From NCBI GenBank assembly GCA_019925095.2, contig CM034394.1, positions 6,770,272 to 6,834,271 on the forward strand: DNA of 64,000 nt, read 5' to 3'. Below, piece by piece: positions 22,346 through 34,254 of this stretch. The translations under genes and the position numbers were made by a program. Within the stretch, counting starts at the first letter, position 1; every line of letters begins with the position of its first letter. Origin of the DNA: Dendrolimus kikuchii. Lineage: Eukaryota > Arthropoda > Insecta > Lepidoptera > Lasiocampidae. The notes below the pieces were generated by a model. That model was not told the DNA's origin. It saw only the letters and a list, made by a program, of their open reading frames with translations, and made no database searches.

Positions 22346-22702
22346 AATAAAACTACGTTTTAACGGTTTTAAGCGCGGTAATTTTATTTGATTTTGGTTT
22401 TTTCCGACGTTTCGGCCACTTTTCAGTGGCCGTGATCACGGAAGACAAAGATGTCAAGTGTCAACGAGTATTGTTAAAGTTTTATTTAGCCTACCGCCAA
22501 CTTATTAATTTTAATTATTTAATTTTTAATTTTGTTTATGGTTATTATTTAATCTATGGGAGCCTAATCTAATTTACTACCGCTTCGCAACATGTTATGG
22601 CTTGAAGAGAAGAAGCGGCGCAAGAAACTCTTCAGCAAACATGCCTAGCTCTAATAATTTTATATAATATTAAAATGGGTGGAAGGAAAAATAAAAGTAA
22701 TT
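22346..22702 (-). repeat. PLE pLTR arm, left (P2)
   Basis: It starts 'aataaaactacg', includes 'cgaagcggtag'-type and 'gaagaagcggcgc' blocks, and ends at 'aaaataaaagtaatt'. It differs from the P1 arm by only a few bases. Confidence 0.85.
22402..22443 (-). other. Hammerhead-like fold in left arm of P2
   Basis: Same motif as 15412-15453 (reverse strand): six-pair GGCCAC stem, GAAA, CGTC, flanked by TTCC and GGAA. Sense orientation relative to the GIY-YIG frame. Confidence 0.35.
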
Positions 22703-22703
22703 A

Positions 22704-23078
22704 TCAGTCAAGTTGGTTTGTGTTCCGTTGTACGCAGAAAGAGCTCACAGTGTCTTGAGGTCTGGCAGCTGGTTTTTGCTGGGTTTGGGTCTTAATAGTT
22801 TTGATAATTGGATCCCAAACAGGTGGTACTTGCCAACCATCTTCTCTATTGAAATTTGGGTGTTTTTTGATTTCAATAGCCTCACGCATCATTCTAGGTA
22901 TGAAACGATTCTCTTTCGCGAGGATTTGTGGGTTATCGAATCTGATGTAGTGGTTGGGTTTATCCAGCGTGTGTTCACTGATCGCAGACTTCGTAGACCT
23001 TGTGTGTTTCATGTCAGCAATGTGTTCTTTTACTCGTGTTTTTATGCTCCTCTTTGTTTGCCCAATGTATGACAATCC
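22704..23078 (-). pseudogene. GIY-YIG endonuclease fragment of P2
   Basis: The frame encodes GLSYIGQTKRSIKTRVKEH through to NTNQLD, nearly identical to residues 121-244 of the P1 protein (one visible change, Asp189 to Glu). It lacks the GVY strand and Cys pair because the right pLTR arm joins at 23079. Upstream codons are read from the arm, so an apparent ATG there is not meaningful. Confidence 0.85.
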
Positions 23079-23435
23079 ATTACTTTTATTTTTCCTTCCA
23101 CCCATTTTAATATTATATAAAATTATTAGAGCTAGGCATGTTTGCTGAAGAGTTTCTTGCGCCGCTTCTTCTCTTCAAGCCATAACATGTTGCGAAGCGG
23201 TAGTAAATTAGATTAGGCTCCCATAGATTAAATAATAACCATAAACAAAATTAAAAATTAAATAATTAAAATTAATAAGTTGGCGGTAGGCTAAATAAAA
23301 CTTTAACAATACTCGTTGACACTTGACATCTTTGTCTTCCGTGATCACGGCCACTGAAAAGTGGCCGAAACGTCGGAAAAAACCAAAATCAAATAAAATT
23401 ACCGCGCTTAAAACCGTTAAAACGTAGTTTTATTA
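23079..23435 (+). repeat. PLE pLTR arm, right inverted copy (P2)
   Basis: Reverse complement of 22346-22702 with no mismatch noticed by eye, including a second hammerhead-like motif at 23337-23378 on the forward strand. Confidence 0.85.
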
Positions 23436-23523
23436 TGTATACAAGTCGCGAAAACTTAAGAAAATATTATATCTTATTTTGTCATTTATTTTGATACTTT
23501 ATCCCTTCAGAGACGTTATAGGT

Positions 23524-23832
23524 TTTTTTTTTATTGTAGGAGTTCAGCAGACAGGCAGACGGCCCACTTGATGGAAAGCGGTTACCATCGCCTATGGACA
23601 TTTGCAACACCAAAGGGGCTACAAATACGCTGCTGCTCTCTTAAGGGAGACTGGAACCTAGTCACTAATGCCGGAACACAACTCAAGGTTGTTATGGCGG
23701 CATACTCTAGACCAGGGGTGGTAGACATCCAGTCGGGCAAATGCCCTACCGCCTGGCTGTGGGTTGTTTTGTCGCCTCTTACGACAGGCCGCCCGACCGC
23801 AGGAAATTGTTTCTTTCTCCGTTCCTGCACGG
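23524..23832 (-). mobile_element. Repeat A copy 7, near full length
   Basis: Reverse-strand copy with 5' end 'ccgtgcaggaacgg' at 23832 and tail at 23524. Flanking 'ataggt' (23518-23523 and 23833-23838) may be a short target duplication. Confidence 0.8.
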
Positions 23833-23838
23833 ATAGGT

Positions 23839-24610
23839 ATAATTGGCGCTCCAAGCCCGTTCTACCATCTGTACAATGAGGAGTGTTCTGATGAACTATT
23901 TGATTAGGTACCTACGTAGCCATTTTACCACCGCATTGGTCGCAATTGGGAGTTCATCCACACTTCCTTGTCTGGTGCCCAATTTTATAACTATCTCGTC
24001 AAAATCACTGAACACTATCGTCTCATTTGTAGATTTACCTGCTTTTGATATTCTGTTAATTCCATTGGAATTGTCTTATAAATATTTCTAAACGAAAACT
24101 GGTTTATTTCGGCTAACGCTATGTCTGCTGATGGTAATAACAAATTTTTTCTACGTTATTCTGACGCGACGATGTCAAGACGATATTGTGGATTTAGTAC
24201 AATACGAATTCTTGACACAATCGAAATGGAATTGTACTTTGAATATCTTCGCAACGCCAAGATATTGAAATACCAGAATTGGTAGAAGTCATCCACTGTA
24301 GAAGGCACTCGCTCCTTTATGTCACAAGTGAGCAAGCTATAGACTGAACGCTGATCTATCTTTCATTAATTTATAATTTTAGTGATTTAATGACATGTAA
24401 AATAATATCATTGGAAAATAAATATATGCAGAAAAACAAATCACATGCATATTATTAATATGAATTTTTATTGATGCATTTAATAATTATATGCGTTGTA
24501 ATAAATATAAGAATAAAATAACTTGGGAATGTTGACCCTTGACCAGAACATGACCACCTCCGTGAACAATTGAACATGCTCATGTGTGTACCGCGGTTTT
24601 CCCAGAGCGC
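23839..24610. other. Unassigned stretch
   Basis: No gene or repeat recognised. Short frames only. Confidence 0.35.
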
Positions 24611-24611
24611 T

Positions 24612-24745
24612 AGAATATGGGGCTCTTCAAAAAGGGCGTAAACAGATATTTAAAGTCTCAACGAGGTAGGCGAGGCATCGGCTCCCTTAGTACTGCAGAT
24701 GTGTATGCCCGTTTGCCAGTTTGCCTACAAGCAAACATAAAAGAA
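24612..24745 (+). pseudogene. LINE C-terminal fragment with family I-like tail
   Basis: The frame reads NMGLFKKGVNRYLKSQRG, resembling the Phe-Lys-x-x-Val-Asn-x-x-Leu end of insect LINE reverse transcriptases. Then 'gcccgtttgccagtttgcct', like the tail at 46970. A second, more decayed copy is at 46868-47000. Family assignment is tentative. Confidence 0.45.
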
Positions 24746-25574
24746 ACCATAATAATAACTCAGTTTTAATACAGATAATTCTCGCAAAAGAACCTCGCGT
24801 TTCGTGGAAAGCACGCCATTGGGAAAATGTGTCGATGGGCCCTTAATATGATTAATTATGGCAAAGTTTGTACAGACGGCGATACTTTATAACATCCTTT
24901 GTTAGAGGGTGGTTAGGGGCGAGCCTTGACGTAACTTTGAAGAACTTTCTAATGTTTGTGACAGGATAAATTTATTCTATTACAAACTTTATGACTGAGC
25001 ATAATTGTTTCATATTTTATACGATCATATTTATTAATGTTAAAATTTTGACAACCTCAAACGAGATTTGATTAATCACCCTGAGATTTATGGAATAGTG
25101 TTTGGGCTTTATTCTCTGATGTTGTTCATAAGTTAGACATGTGACGTTGTTATGAGATTGATTTAGATAAATTAGTTTTTCGAATATTAAGATTTGCAGT
25201 GCAATAACATAATTTTTCAAGTTTGATGTATTAGTTAAAAATATTGTAATCTTCAAATTTTTGTCGTAATTGCTTCTAATCGTACTTTCTTTTTCAATTA
25301 CAAGCTTTTAAAGAAACTTATGCAGTCAACACTTGCTCCTATAATTCTTTGAGTATGCCTAAATTTACTTCGGAGATATATGCGTTTATAGCAGTGATTA
25401 ATAATAATAATGACTTTATCTGTTAACAAGCTAACATTAAATCCCGGTTGTGTTCTACGCGTCCGCTTTATAGTCTGGGACTAGTTTTCCTGGTTTTTCT
25501 TTCCTCTTATTCTTCCTTCTTCGTATGGTATTTAGCATTATTTATCCTGATACCGTTAATCGAACTAGTAGGTC
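24746..25574. other. Unassigned AT-rich stretch
   Basis: Nothing recognised. The reverse strand has one 79-codon low-complexity frame that I do not believe. Confidence 0.35.
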
Positions 25575-25850
25575 TAAAGAATTAGCCGACGAATAGCTGC
25601 TTAATGTCTCACAGCTGGGTTATGGCATTCCTCTTTTGGAGGTAAGGTCAGTAACCAATCATGCTTGTCGAAGTTGGATTGACAGAATTTACACATCAGT
25701 CATCTCGATGTGCAGGTCTGTTCACGAAATGTTCTTCCACTCACACACGTGGTTATAGCTAAACTAAATAAAATCTGTGCGACCAATTCATGTTCTCTGC
25801 CTGGCCTCTAACCCAAGTAATTTGAATGAGACTTGTGTACCTAACCCATT
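25575..25850 (-). repeat. Decayed tRNA-SINE related to family B
   Basis: 'cagctgggttatggcattcctctttt', 'catcagtcatctcgatgtgcaggt' and 'cacacgtggttatagc' follow the order of the family B body on the reverse strand, with many changes. The tRNA-like head is barely visible. Confidence 0.5.
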
Positions 25851-26361
25851 GAATACATGACAAATTACAAAGATAAGCATATTGTCTTTGATCAAATAAA
25901 TCGACATGACAAATTTTAACTTTCATATCTTACAATTTGAGCAATTATGGCTTTTCCATTAAAGGCGGTATAGTCATGAAACTTTGATATACCTATACTA
26001 TCGTAGTACAAAGACGTTCAATGTATGTATATCTGGCTCACAATCAAACAGCGCAAAGCGTGATTCGCTAACACGGGTTAATTAGGAAACAGCTAGCCGT
26101 GCGGTTACAGTGCCGACTGTGTTAAACAATCGTTCAACTCAAATAATAGCTGGCAGTCCTTAGTTTGGTTAATTCAGGGTAAACGGAACAGCCAATAACA
26201 ATGTACACGTTATTACGGTTAATATTGATTGCATACGAAAATTGAGTGGTACTTACCAATTATATAAAGGCACGCTCCACCATAGGAATGCGGACATATT
26301 ACAATAAATTCGAATATTTTACATATAAAAGAACAAGCATGAAGCTAACTTCTTATTATTA
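25851..26361. other. Unassigned stretch
   Basis: Nothing recognised. Confidence 0.35.
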
Positions 26362-26672
26362 TCCGCGCAGGAACGGAGAAATAATACAATTTCCTGCGGC
26401 TGGGCGGCCTGTCGTAAGAGGCGACAAAACCACCCACAGCCAGGTGGTAGGGCATTTGCCCGACTGGATGGCTACCACCCTTGGTCTAAAGTATGTCGCC
26501 ATAACAACCTTGAGTTGTGTTCCGGCATTAGTGACCAGGTTCCAGTCTCCCTTAAGAGAGCAGCAGCGCATTTGTAGCACCTTTGGTGTTGTTGCAAATG
26601 TCCATAGGCAATCGTAACCGCTTTCCATCAAGTGGGCCGTCTGCCTATCTGCTGAACTTCTGCAATAAAAAA
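26362..26672 (+). repeat. Repeat A copy 8, near full length
   Basis: From 'ccgcgcaggaacggag' to 'ttctgcaataaaaaaa'. It has a 3-base duplication in 'ggtgttgttgcaaatg'. Confidence 0.85.
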
Positions 26673-28315
26673 ACAATAACTTTTAAAACATCTACGTATA
26701 TGAAATCATTATATTTACTCTTCAAACAATAATTAATTAACAATTTGACTGTTTTCACTTGTACCTACTTATGACGTCACAAGTAGGTACACCCATATAA
26801 AATCTATGAGGCTGCGATGGTCTATAAAGAGTATGTCAATTGATTTGACTATCTGCACCCCTATGTTGTTTATTGTTATTGTTGTTTTAATTTTTAGAGT
26901 TCTGTATATAGTTTGTCAAAAACGGGATCCGTATGAAATCCTGATGTGTAGTCTATATAGTGCTTTATAGTTATGTAGTGAAATAGTAATATATTTAAGA
27001 TTGGGGGTGGCCTCCACACATGTAACTGGATGTTGAAAATGTTTTCAGTGCTCATAGTCGTGTGGAATGCCATTATTCATATATTTAAAAAATCTTAGTA
27101 CTTTTTTCATTAAGTCAGTAGATGCTGTGATATATCTAAGCTCCCAAAATCATTAAAATTGTATCCTCCCTTCTAACTTTTAAACTATGTGGTGAAAATT
27201 TCTAAAAAATCAAACATAGAGGGAAAGAGAAGAAAGAAAAATTTATTTTTCAAAGGCAAGACGTACAAAATATGTAAAGTTAATGAAGCATCGTAACATG
27301 TAGAACTTCAAAAATACTTTTCCCAAAAACTGATTTGATCAATAGTCGTTCCTACTACAGTGGATTTGATGTAGTCACGTACATGATTCAGATATGCAGT
27401 ATATTCGTTTCAATGCTTTTTTACGGTTCCGTAGACAAGTCGTACCAATAACCAGAAATATTTTTCATGTCTACTCACTTACCTAATTTATTGTCTCTTA
27501 GACCTAATCCTAAAGATATGATTTTAAATAAAAAGACATCCACCACACCGTCTCGTAACAACAATCATTACCTCGAACCAGCTTAATTGTATTCAATTCG
27601 AAAATTCTTGCATAACACATTAAAAGTAAGAGTAAAACAGGTGAATTTCTCCACGCACGAGCTCTTCCCTCATTAGGAGACAATTACCTGAAGCGGCGCA
27701 CTCCAGGGTCATGTTTCCAAGCGGGTAAATCCATTTTGCATGCATAAACTTGCATGAGTTTCGCGCTCTAAGTTAACGAAGATAGGCACGAGTGTTTTCA
27801 AGTATTGCTTTTACTGCCTTATTATTTTTTCACTCTCCAATATTGGTGGTAAACTTTCCTCGATAATTTTGGGGACGCGAGAACCAGTAGTTATATTAAT
27901 GGAGTGGGGTATAGATATACGGCAAATTGATTTCAAGTATTTAGAGGGGTGGAGGGGTGTGGACGGGGAAGGTCGAGATGAATACTTACCCCTTCTGCAA
28001 TCTCTATGTCACAAAAAAGTAAACTTCTTGAGATATTATAGTTTTTGTAAAAATAACCTCACTTATGTTTTTCACTAATATTGCACTTATATCATAGGTC
28101 CAAAGTTGAAAAATCCAATGAAAATCCAATAGACGATATAAAAAGGTGTAAAATAGTCCAAAAACACGAGAAAGTTGTTGAAAAACTAAATAAAACACAA
28201 CTAAGCAATTCATGTAAATAGCAAAAACAAGAAACATGAAAACCATAGATAATACTTATATATTTTTATGAAGTTTATAGTTAGCAACTAGGCCTTTAAG
28301 CCATGAAAATTTGTT
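26673..28315. other. Unassigned AT-rich stretch
   Basis: No gene recognised. G-rich words around 27930-27975 ('ggggtggaggggtgtggacgg') recall the family I purine tract, but no flanking match is visible. Confidence 0.35.
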
Positions 28316-28382
28316 CTACCACCCAAACTTCATTTTATATAAAAATGCATTTATTTTAATACAAATTTAAGTTTGGGTGGTT
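28316..28382. repeat. Short perfect inverted repeat (hairpin)
   Basis: 'accacccaaactt' and 'aagtttgggtggt' form a 13-bp stem around a 40-base AT-rich loop. It could be a minimal fold-back element or a folded RNA signal; no context decides. Confidence 0.6.
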
Positions 28383-29524
28383 ACAACTGACTTGAAAATC
28401 GATTACGGTTGGTTTTTTTTTATAAATTTTACCGTGAATCTGTGAATTACTTTGCCACAATTCCACACCTTACTTCAGCCGCCGTTCTTTCTCTTATCAA
28501 ATAACTCTGTATTGAATAAAAATAATATTTTCATGTGAAACAAAGGAAGCCACAAATAATTAATTAATGTTCAAAATTTAATTTTCGGATTGTTTTATGA
28601 TTTCGGCTACTAGGCCTTTTAAAAAAGTATTATCAATATATCTTTGTTACTCACCTGAACCAAATTATATCTTTGATCGACGCCAAATAACGGATTTCTA
28701 GTCTCAGTCACATTTAATTGACGAAATGATATTTATCACATAAATTTTCTTCTTAAAATAAATTTCAATTTCCTGTAACTCTTTAATTTCAAACATACTA
28801 TATATAAATTATTGAAAATTATACTGCAAAGATTATTTATTTATAAAAAAAAATATTACTCTTAAAATTTTCGCAAAAACTTTGTCAATTACAAATAACA
28901 TTAGTAATGGTAATATTAAAATTATAAGCACACAATTTAAGAAAATAAAAGGAGAAATACAGCTTTTTTATACTGAATTACTTTCCTTTATATAGAAATA
29001 TATAAATTAGAAATTGAGGATAAGCAACAAAATAGAAAATGCAAAATTTCCAAACAATTTCTGCAGTTGGTGCAATATCAAAATTAAACCACAAACTTGT
29101 TTTGAACAACTTCAAGTATTTAAACTCCAAGTGTTGTTAACTTTGCTGCAGCTCTGGCGACGATTGGATGTTGCGGGAATTAATTCTGTGATTCAACGTT
29201 TGATGCTATCTAGCTATTTGAATACGTTTGGATGTATCTTACTCGTGGGCGATTAACCTCTGAGGGAATTGATTGTTTGAAGCCAGTACATACTTATATA
29301 ACACGTAGGTACTACCACTACCAACAGTGCACCCATGTCATTCATATCTATACTTCCATTATCTGTCTGTAAATTCTCAATAATTTCAACTACTTCTATA
29401 CCAATAAATATAACTTTGAACTATCTATCTTTAGTTACTAATAATGTGCTACCTGAGAGAGCTTCTACGACATGTACATCGCACCAAAGGCAAATTGGGA
29501 ATGAACAATCGATTTTTTTTTGTA
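28383..29524. other. Unassigned AT-rich stretch
   Basis: Nothing recognised. Confidence 0.35.
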
Positions 29525-29850
29525 CAGGGTCCAGCTGAATAGCCGCAGATAGCTGATTTAGCGATACCGGGCTTGGTGTGCTTCCCGATTACATGGGAGC
29601 GGAAGCGTTCAGCCCGGAAGTAACGCGCTCGAACGCTGCAGGTGGAATGACTCTATCGGGTTAAGCCATGAGAGGCTGAATGAGCTAAGCCTACAGAGTG
29701 GAGTGTTATAATGGGGACTCGCTATTGACTCTGAAGGCGAAACCGATCCTAGTCTATCTTTACCACCGCTTGGCAACATGTTATAGCTAGCACAGAAGAA
29801 GCGATGGAAGAAACTCTCCAGCAACACGCCTAAGCTAATATTGTATGGCT
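29525..29850 (+). repeat. Dispersed repeat sharing a module with the PLE arm
   Basis: GC-richer block; 29763-29845 ('accgcttggcaacatgttat', 'agaagaagcg', 'aagaaactctccagc') aligns with 'accgcttcgcaacatgttat', 'agaagaagcgg' and 'aagaaactcttcagc' of the PLE pLTR at 22580-22640. The upstream part has no match here. Confidence 0.5.
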
Positions 29851-29989
29851 ACTTGTGTCTGTAATGAGTGGGTGATGTTCATAATTGGGAGGAGTCGGAT
29901 GCTTTTATGTGGCTCATCAATGAGGACATTTCGAGGACGCCGATTGCTCGTAGGAACATTCGGAGGACCATTCGACGCTAAGTTCGTTT

Positions 29990-30092
29990 TCTTTTATATC
30001 CCAGCAATAATGAAACGAGCAGAGCGGTAATTACAACTACCCGCAAATATTACAATAATAGGTGGCTCTGCTTGGAACAAATGCTATTAACA
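29990..30092 (-). repeat. LTR-like repeat L3, partial
   Basis: The reverse strand begins 'tgttaatagcatttgttcca', with 'atatttgcgggtagttg' and TATAAAAG at 29998-29991, matching L1 and L2. Downstream similarity is not clear. Confidence 0.5.
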
Positions 30093-31134
30093 AAAATAAT
30101 ATTTAAGTAATATTTTTACAGTACCAGATCGTCATTAAATATTTTTAGAATGTTTATCTGTCTATCTGAAAGTTTATCTTATATAGGCTGTAACGGCCCA
30201 GGAGTTTACAAAGGAAAATTTAGGGATTTATAAGATTTTTATATTTTATTTCCTTATTCATAATAGTTATACAAGATTTATACTATCGTTAAAAACGTTT
30301 AAAAGGGTGTGTAATTTATAATTGCATTTACAAATATGTTCCCTTTCGATATCTTGTAGAGTCCAGAAGATATAAATTTCAAGTCACGAAGTGATCACAG
30401 CTAGTTTTAAAATAAATCCTTTACATCTAAAATACACTCAAATTAAATAACTTTAAATTATATTTTCATACATGTAAACGAGTATATTGTTATTAAAGCA
30501 GATGAAGGTTACGTCATGTAACATAATAGTTGATTTGATATGGGTTCAGCCTCCGTCCATTACCTAGAAACTTTGTTGTCTAGGTATCCCTCCAGGCGAC
30601 TTGGTGGAGTGACATTTAAACAAGTATCTTAATATTTGATAATTTTGGAAACCCTTTGAACTCATCCTATTATTTATACTAATACCTACTATAATATTTT
30701 TCCATATAAATATTTGCCTTAATTATTCACATGTTGTTGAAAACCAGAAGATATAAGAACGGCTCAGGCTTGTAGAAGGCTTGCATGGTTCTATGACACG
30801 ACCAACATGAATACATTTGGACAATTTGATCTACATATGGTGTAACAGTAACCGACCATTACCCATGTATTCATCGTATAAGTATACACCGAAAGACAAA
30901 GGACCGGTATAGAAAGATTGTTCTGGGAAAACAACAAAAACTGGGCTATTGAGATGAACTGCTAATGGTGTTGAAAATATAGAGGTGTATTATATAGATG
31001 TAAAGTCATGCTGGAGTCGTTCTCCTAATTACAATTCGCTGGGCCGGCTCGAACGGCGTGATACACGCTCTTACAGAATATCGGCGTCAAATTGTTATCC
31101 TTGACCTAATCGTGTTTCATACAATAAGTGAAAG
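30093..31134. other. Unassigned stretch
   Basis: No gene recognised. An 8-bp perfect stem ('tacctaga'/'tctaggta') lies near 30560-30587. Confidence 0.35.
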
Positions 31135-31325
31135 TTCTGGTGGTTCACTCTCCCTCCCCCATACATCCCCATATCCCATACCCCTACCATATGCTCTTAC
31201 CTAGTTCCTCGTAGTCTATAGGTCCTATTTCGTCCTGCAATCCCATCTCCTCTATTCCATCCTAAAGGCTGGTATCGCGTTGGCATCACACCTGGTATTG
31301 CCATCGTCCATAGGTGACGGTAATA
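31135..31325 (+). repeat. Family I retroposon fragment
   Basis: Pyrimidine-rich stretch ('ctccctcccccatac', 'ctctattccatcctaaagg') followed by 'ggtattgccatcgtccataggtgacggtaa', the sense strand of the element seen in reverse at 5088 and 42003. Confidence 0.6.
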
Positions 31326-31350
31326 AATTCATATCAGACACCTCTGACTG

Positions 31351-32379
<1,029 letters not shown>

Positions 32380-32399
32380 TATATATATATATATATATA

Positions 32400-32475
<76 letters not shown>
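32380..32475. repeat. Compound (TA)n(GT)n microsatellite
   Basis: A (TA) run to about 32401, then 'catg', then (GT) to 32474. Confidence 0.95.
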
Positions 32476-32477
<2 letters not shown>

Positions 32478-32978
32478 TGATTTTTCGTTTATTTTGGTAT
32501 TTAAAATTAGTTCGAAGCAAATATGAAATAGCCAAATTCGTGTGGGGGAAGTTAAGTGTTTCATATTGGCGAGGATTTTTTTTAATACGCTTTTATTAGC
32601 TCCATACGTATGTTAGTATGTAACGGAATCTTTCAGGTTAAATTTGATCGACTTCTCGGTTTCCGATTGAGCTGAAATTTTGCACGTATGTGTATATCGC
32701 GTGACAATGCTATAATATGGTACCATGGAGCTGATCTGATGATAAAGTCGTAAAGTGGCCATAGGAACTCCTGTACTAAACAAGATAGACCCGTCGTGTT
32801 TAGGCTCGTTTTACTTATCTTGGCTAGCACTGTGCTGCTACATGATATGCAGGATCTCAAAAGCTTGTATTTAAAAACCTTTTTAAAAAAGCATATTTTT
32901 ACATAACGTTCCATTTTGTCATAAGAGTGTATTTAATTCTTTTTTCAACGTTTCCACGGGGAACGGAATTAAATCACT

Positions 32979-33500
32979 AAAAATAAATAATAGTTTAAAA
33001 AAAACTAAAAAAATACGCTTTTATAGAATATGTAACTAAAAAATAGAAAATAAATTTTAATAAATTTGAATTAAAAATAGTGTAAGAAAAAATGATTTTA
33101 TTGTAAAAAAAGCGTGGGGTGCATGGTATCAATAGTTATAAATATTTTATGAACAGATATGAGTAGAAGGGTTATTTTGATAATATACTGAGAAGCACCC
33201 CACTTTTTTTTTACAATAAAATCATTTTTTCTTACACTATTTTTAATGTGTTATGAATGTCAAATAAGCAAGTGAGGTGTGTAAGAATAAGCCTAAATGC
33301 CGCTCTGTTGTTCGTGCCTACCCCGCATGCGAACTGGCGTGAAGTTATGTATGTATGTATGTATGTATTTTTAATTCAAATTTATTAAATTTTATTTTCT
33401 ATTTTTTTGTTGGATTTTCTATAAAAGCGTATTTTTTTTCTATTTTTTTGTTGGATTTTCTATAAAAGCGTATTTTTTTTCTATTATTTATTTTTTATAT
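32979..33500. mobile_element. Long hairpin element disrupted by two RTE insertions
   Basis: The left arm (32979-33122) and the right arm (33195-33498, insertions removed) are about 140-bp inverted copies around a 72-base loop. Shared words include 'gcaccccac', 'acaataaaatcatttttt' and 'ctataaaagcgtattttttt'. The right arm also has a local tandem duplication of 'tgttggattttctataaaag'. RTE fragments lie at 33247-33365 and 33499-33599. It looks like a fold-back/MITE; outer ends are uncertain (the element may begin near 32620). Confidence 0.7.
33247..33365 (+). mobile_element. RTE-type LINE 3' fragment, copy 3
   Basis: Contains 'ttatgaatgtcaaataagca', 'ctctgttgttcgtgcctac' and the 'ttatgtatgtatgtatg' tail. 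Exact 9-bp duplications 'tatttttaa' (33238-33246 and 33366-33374). Only 119 bp of the 3' end. Confidence 0.8.
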
Positions 33501-33599
33501 AAATGTCAAAGAAGCAAGTGACGTGTGTAAGAATAAGCCTAAATGGCGCTCTGTTGTTCGTGCCTACCCCGCAAGGGAACTGTCGTGAAGTTATGTATG
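33499..33599 (+). mobile_element. RTE-type LINE 3' fragment, copy 4
   Basis: About 100 bp, starting near 'ataaatgtcaaagaagc' and ending 'gaagttatgtatg'. Exact 17-bp duplications 'tattatttattttttat' (33482-33498 and 33600-33616). Confidence 0.8.
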
Positions 33600-33739
33600 T
33601 ATTATTTATTTTTTATGTGGGTACAGAATCTTTAAAAAAAAGCTAACAGAACATACTCGCTAAATGGCTCCATTTAATTTCATTTTATCTAATTTTCTTT
33701 ATCTCAATTAGTATTTTTAAATTTTAAAAGGGTGTCATA

Positions 33740-33862
33740 AAATTTCTTCGAGGCGGGCAGCGCGTTGGTGACATCTCTGGTATTGCAAAGGTTCATAGGC
33801 GACGGTCACCGTTTTCCATCAGGTGGGCCGCCTCCCTGTCTGCTGTACTCCAGCTATTAAAA
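33740..33862 (+). repeat. Family I 3' tail
   Basis: 'ggtattgcaaaggttcatag', 'gcgacggtcaccgttttcc' and 'atcaggtgggccgcc' followed by 'ctgctgtactccagctatt' and an A-run, in sense orientation. Confidence 0.65.
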
Positions 33863-33979
33863 AAATACGACTTCAAACATACATACCTTATTACTTACTG
33901 ACTCAAATTTACTAGATCATATCCATTTCATCCAGTCAGTTTTTTTCTTTTCCAATAGAATCTTTGAAAAAAAATAGTC

Positions 33980-34143
33980 TGTATATACAAAGCTAAACGG
34001 ACATGGTAATTTTGAATTTAATATTGGAATGCGTGGCTGTCTTAAGTTGTTTCTGCCACCATTGAAGTAACACTCGAAAATATATCTCGTAACAACGTAG
34101 ACCTCTCGTGGATTTATTAATCGCGACTTCTTAGCCCCCAACA
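33980..34143 (+). repeat. Copia element 5' LTR
   Basis: Ends with 'ttagcccccaaca' directly before the primer-binding site. The stretch from 'ttgaatttaatattgg' to 'cctctcg' (about 34012-34108) recurs at the 3' end of the element with one visible change. The first ~30 bases ('tgtatatacaaagc') differ from the 3' copy. At about 164 bp it is short for a copia LTR but acceptable. It would supply promoter and polyadenylation signals. The 5' boundary is uncertain. Confidence 0.7.
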
Positions 34144-34145
34144 TT

Positions 34146-34161
34146 GGTCATGGGCCCAGGC
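34146..34161 (+). promoter_or_regulatory. Copia-type primer-binding site
   Basis: 'ggtcatgggcccagg', two bases after the LTR, differs by one base from the Drosophila copia site I recall (ggttatgggcccag), which pairs with an internal half of initiator tRNA-Met. It would prime minus-strand DNA synthesis. Confidence 0.65.
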
Positions 34162-34254
34162 AGCGCAAATCCATAGCGCTGTCATATTAACGAAAAGAAT
34201 TCGGATCGGCATATATCAAAAGCAGTGTAATTAATTGCGAAAAGGTGCAGAACG

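Larger units (their letters stand above)
22346..23469 (-). mobile_element. Penelope-like retroelement copy P2 with inverted pLTR arms
   Basis: Exact 13-bp duplications 'tatcttattttgt' (22333-22345 and 23470-23482) bound the element. Two 357-bp arms (22346-22702, and 23079-23435 in reverse) that appear identical on reading enclose a 376-bp GIY-YIG fragment. A 34-base tail (23436-23469, 'tgtatacaagtcgcgaaaac' first) follows the right arm, as in P1. Terminal arms in inverted orientation and a short tail are known PLE features. No RT core is present. Confidence 0.85.
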
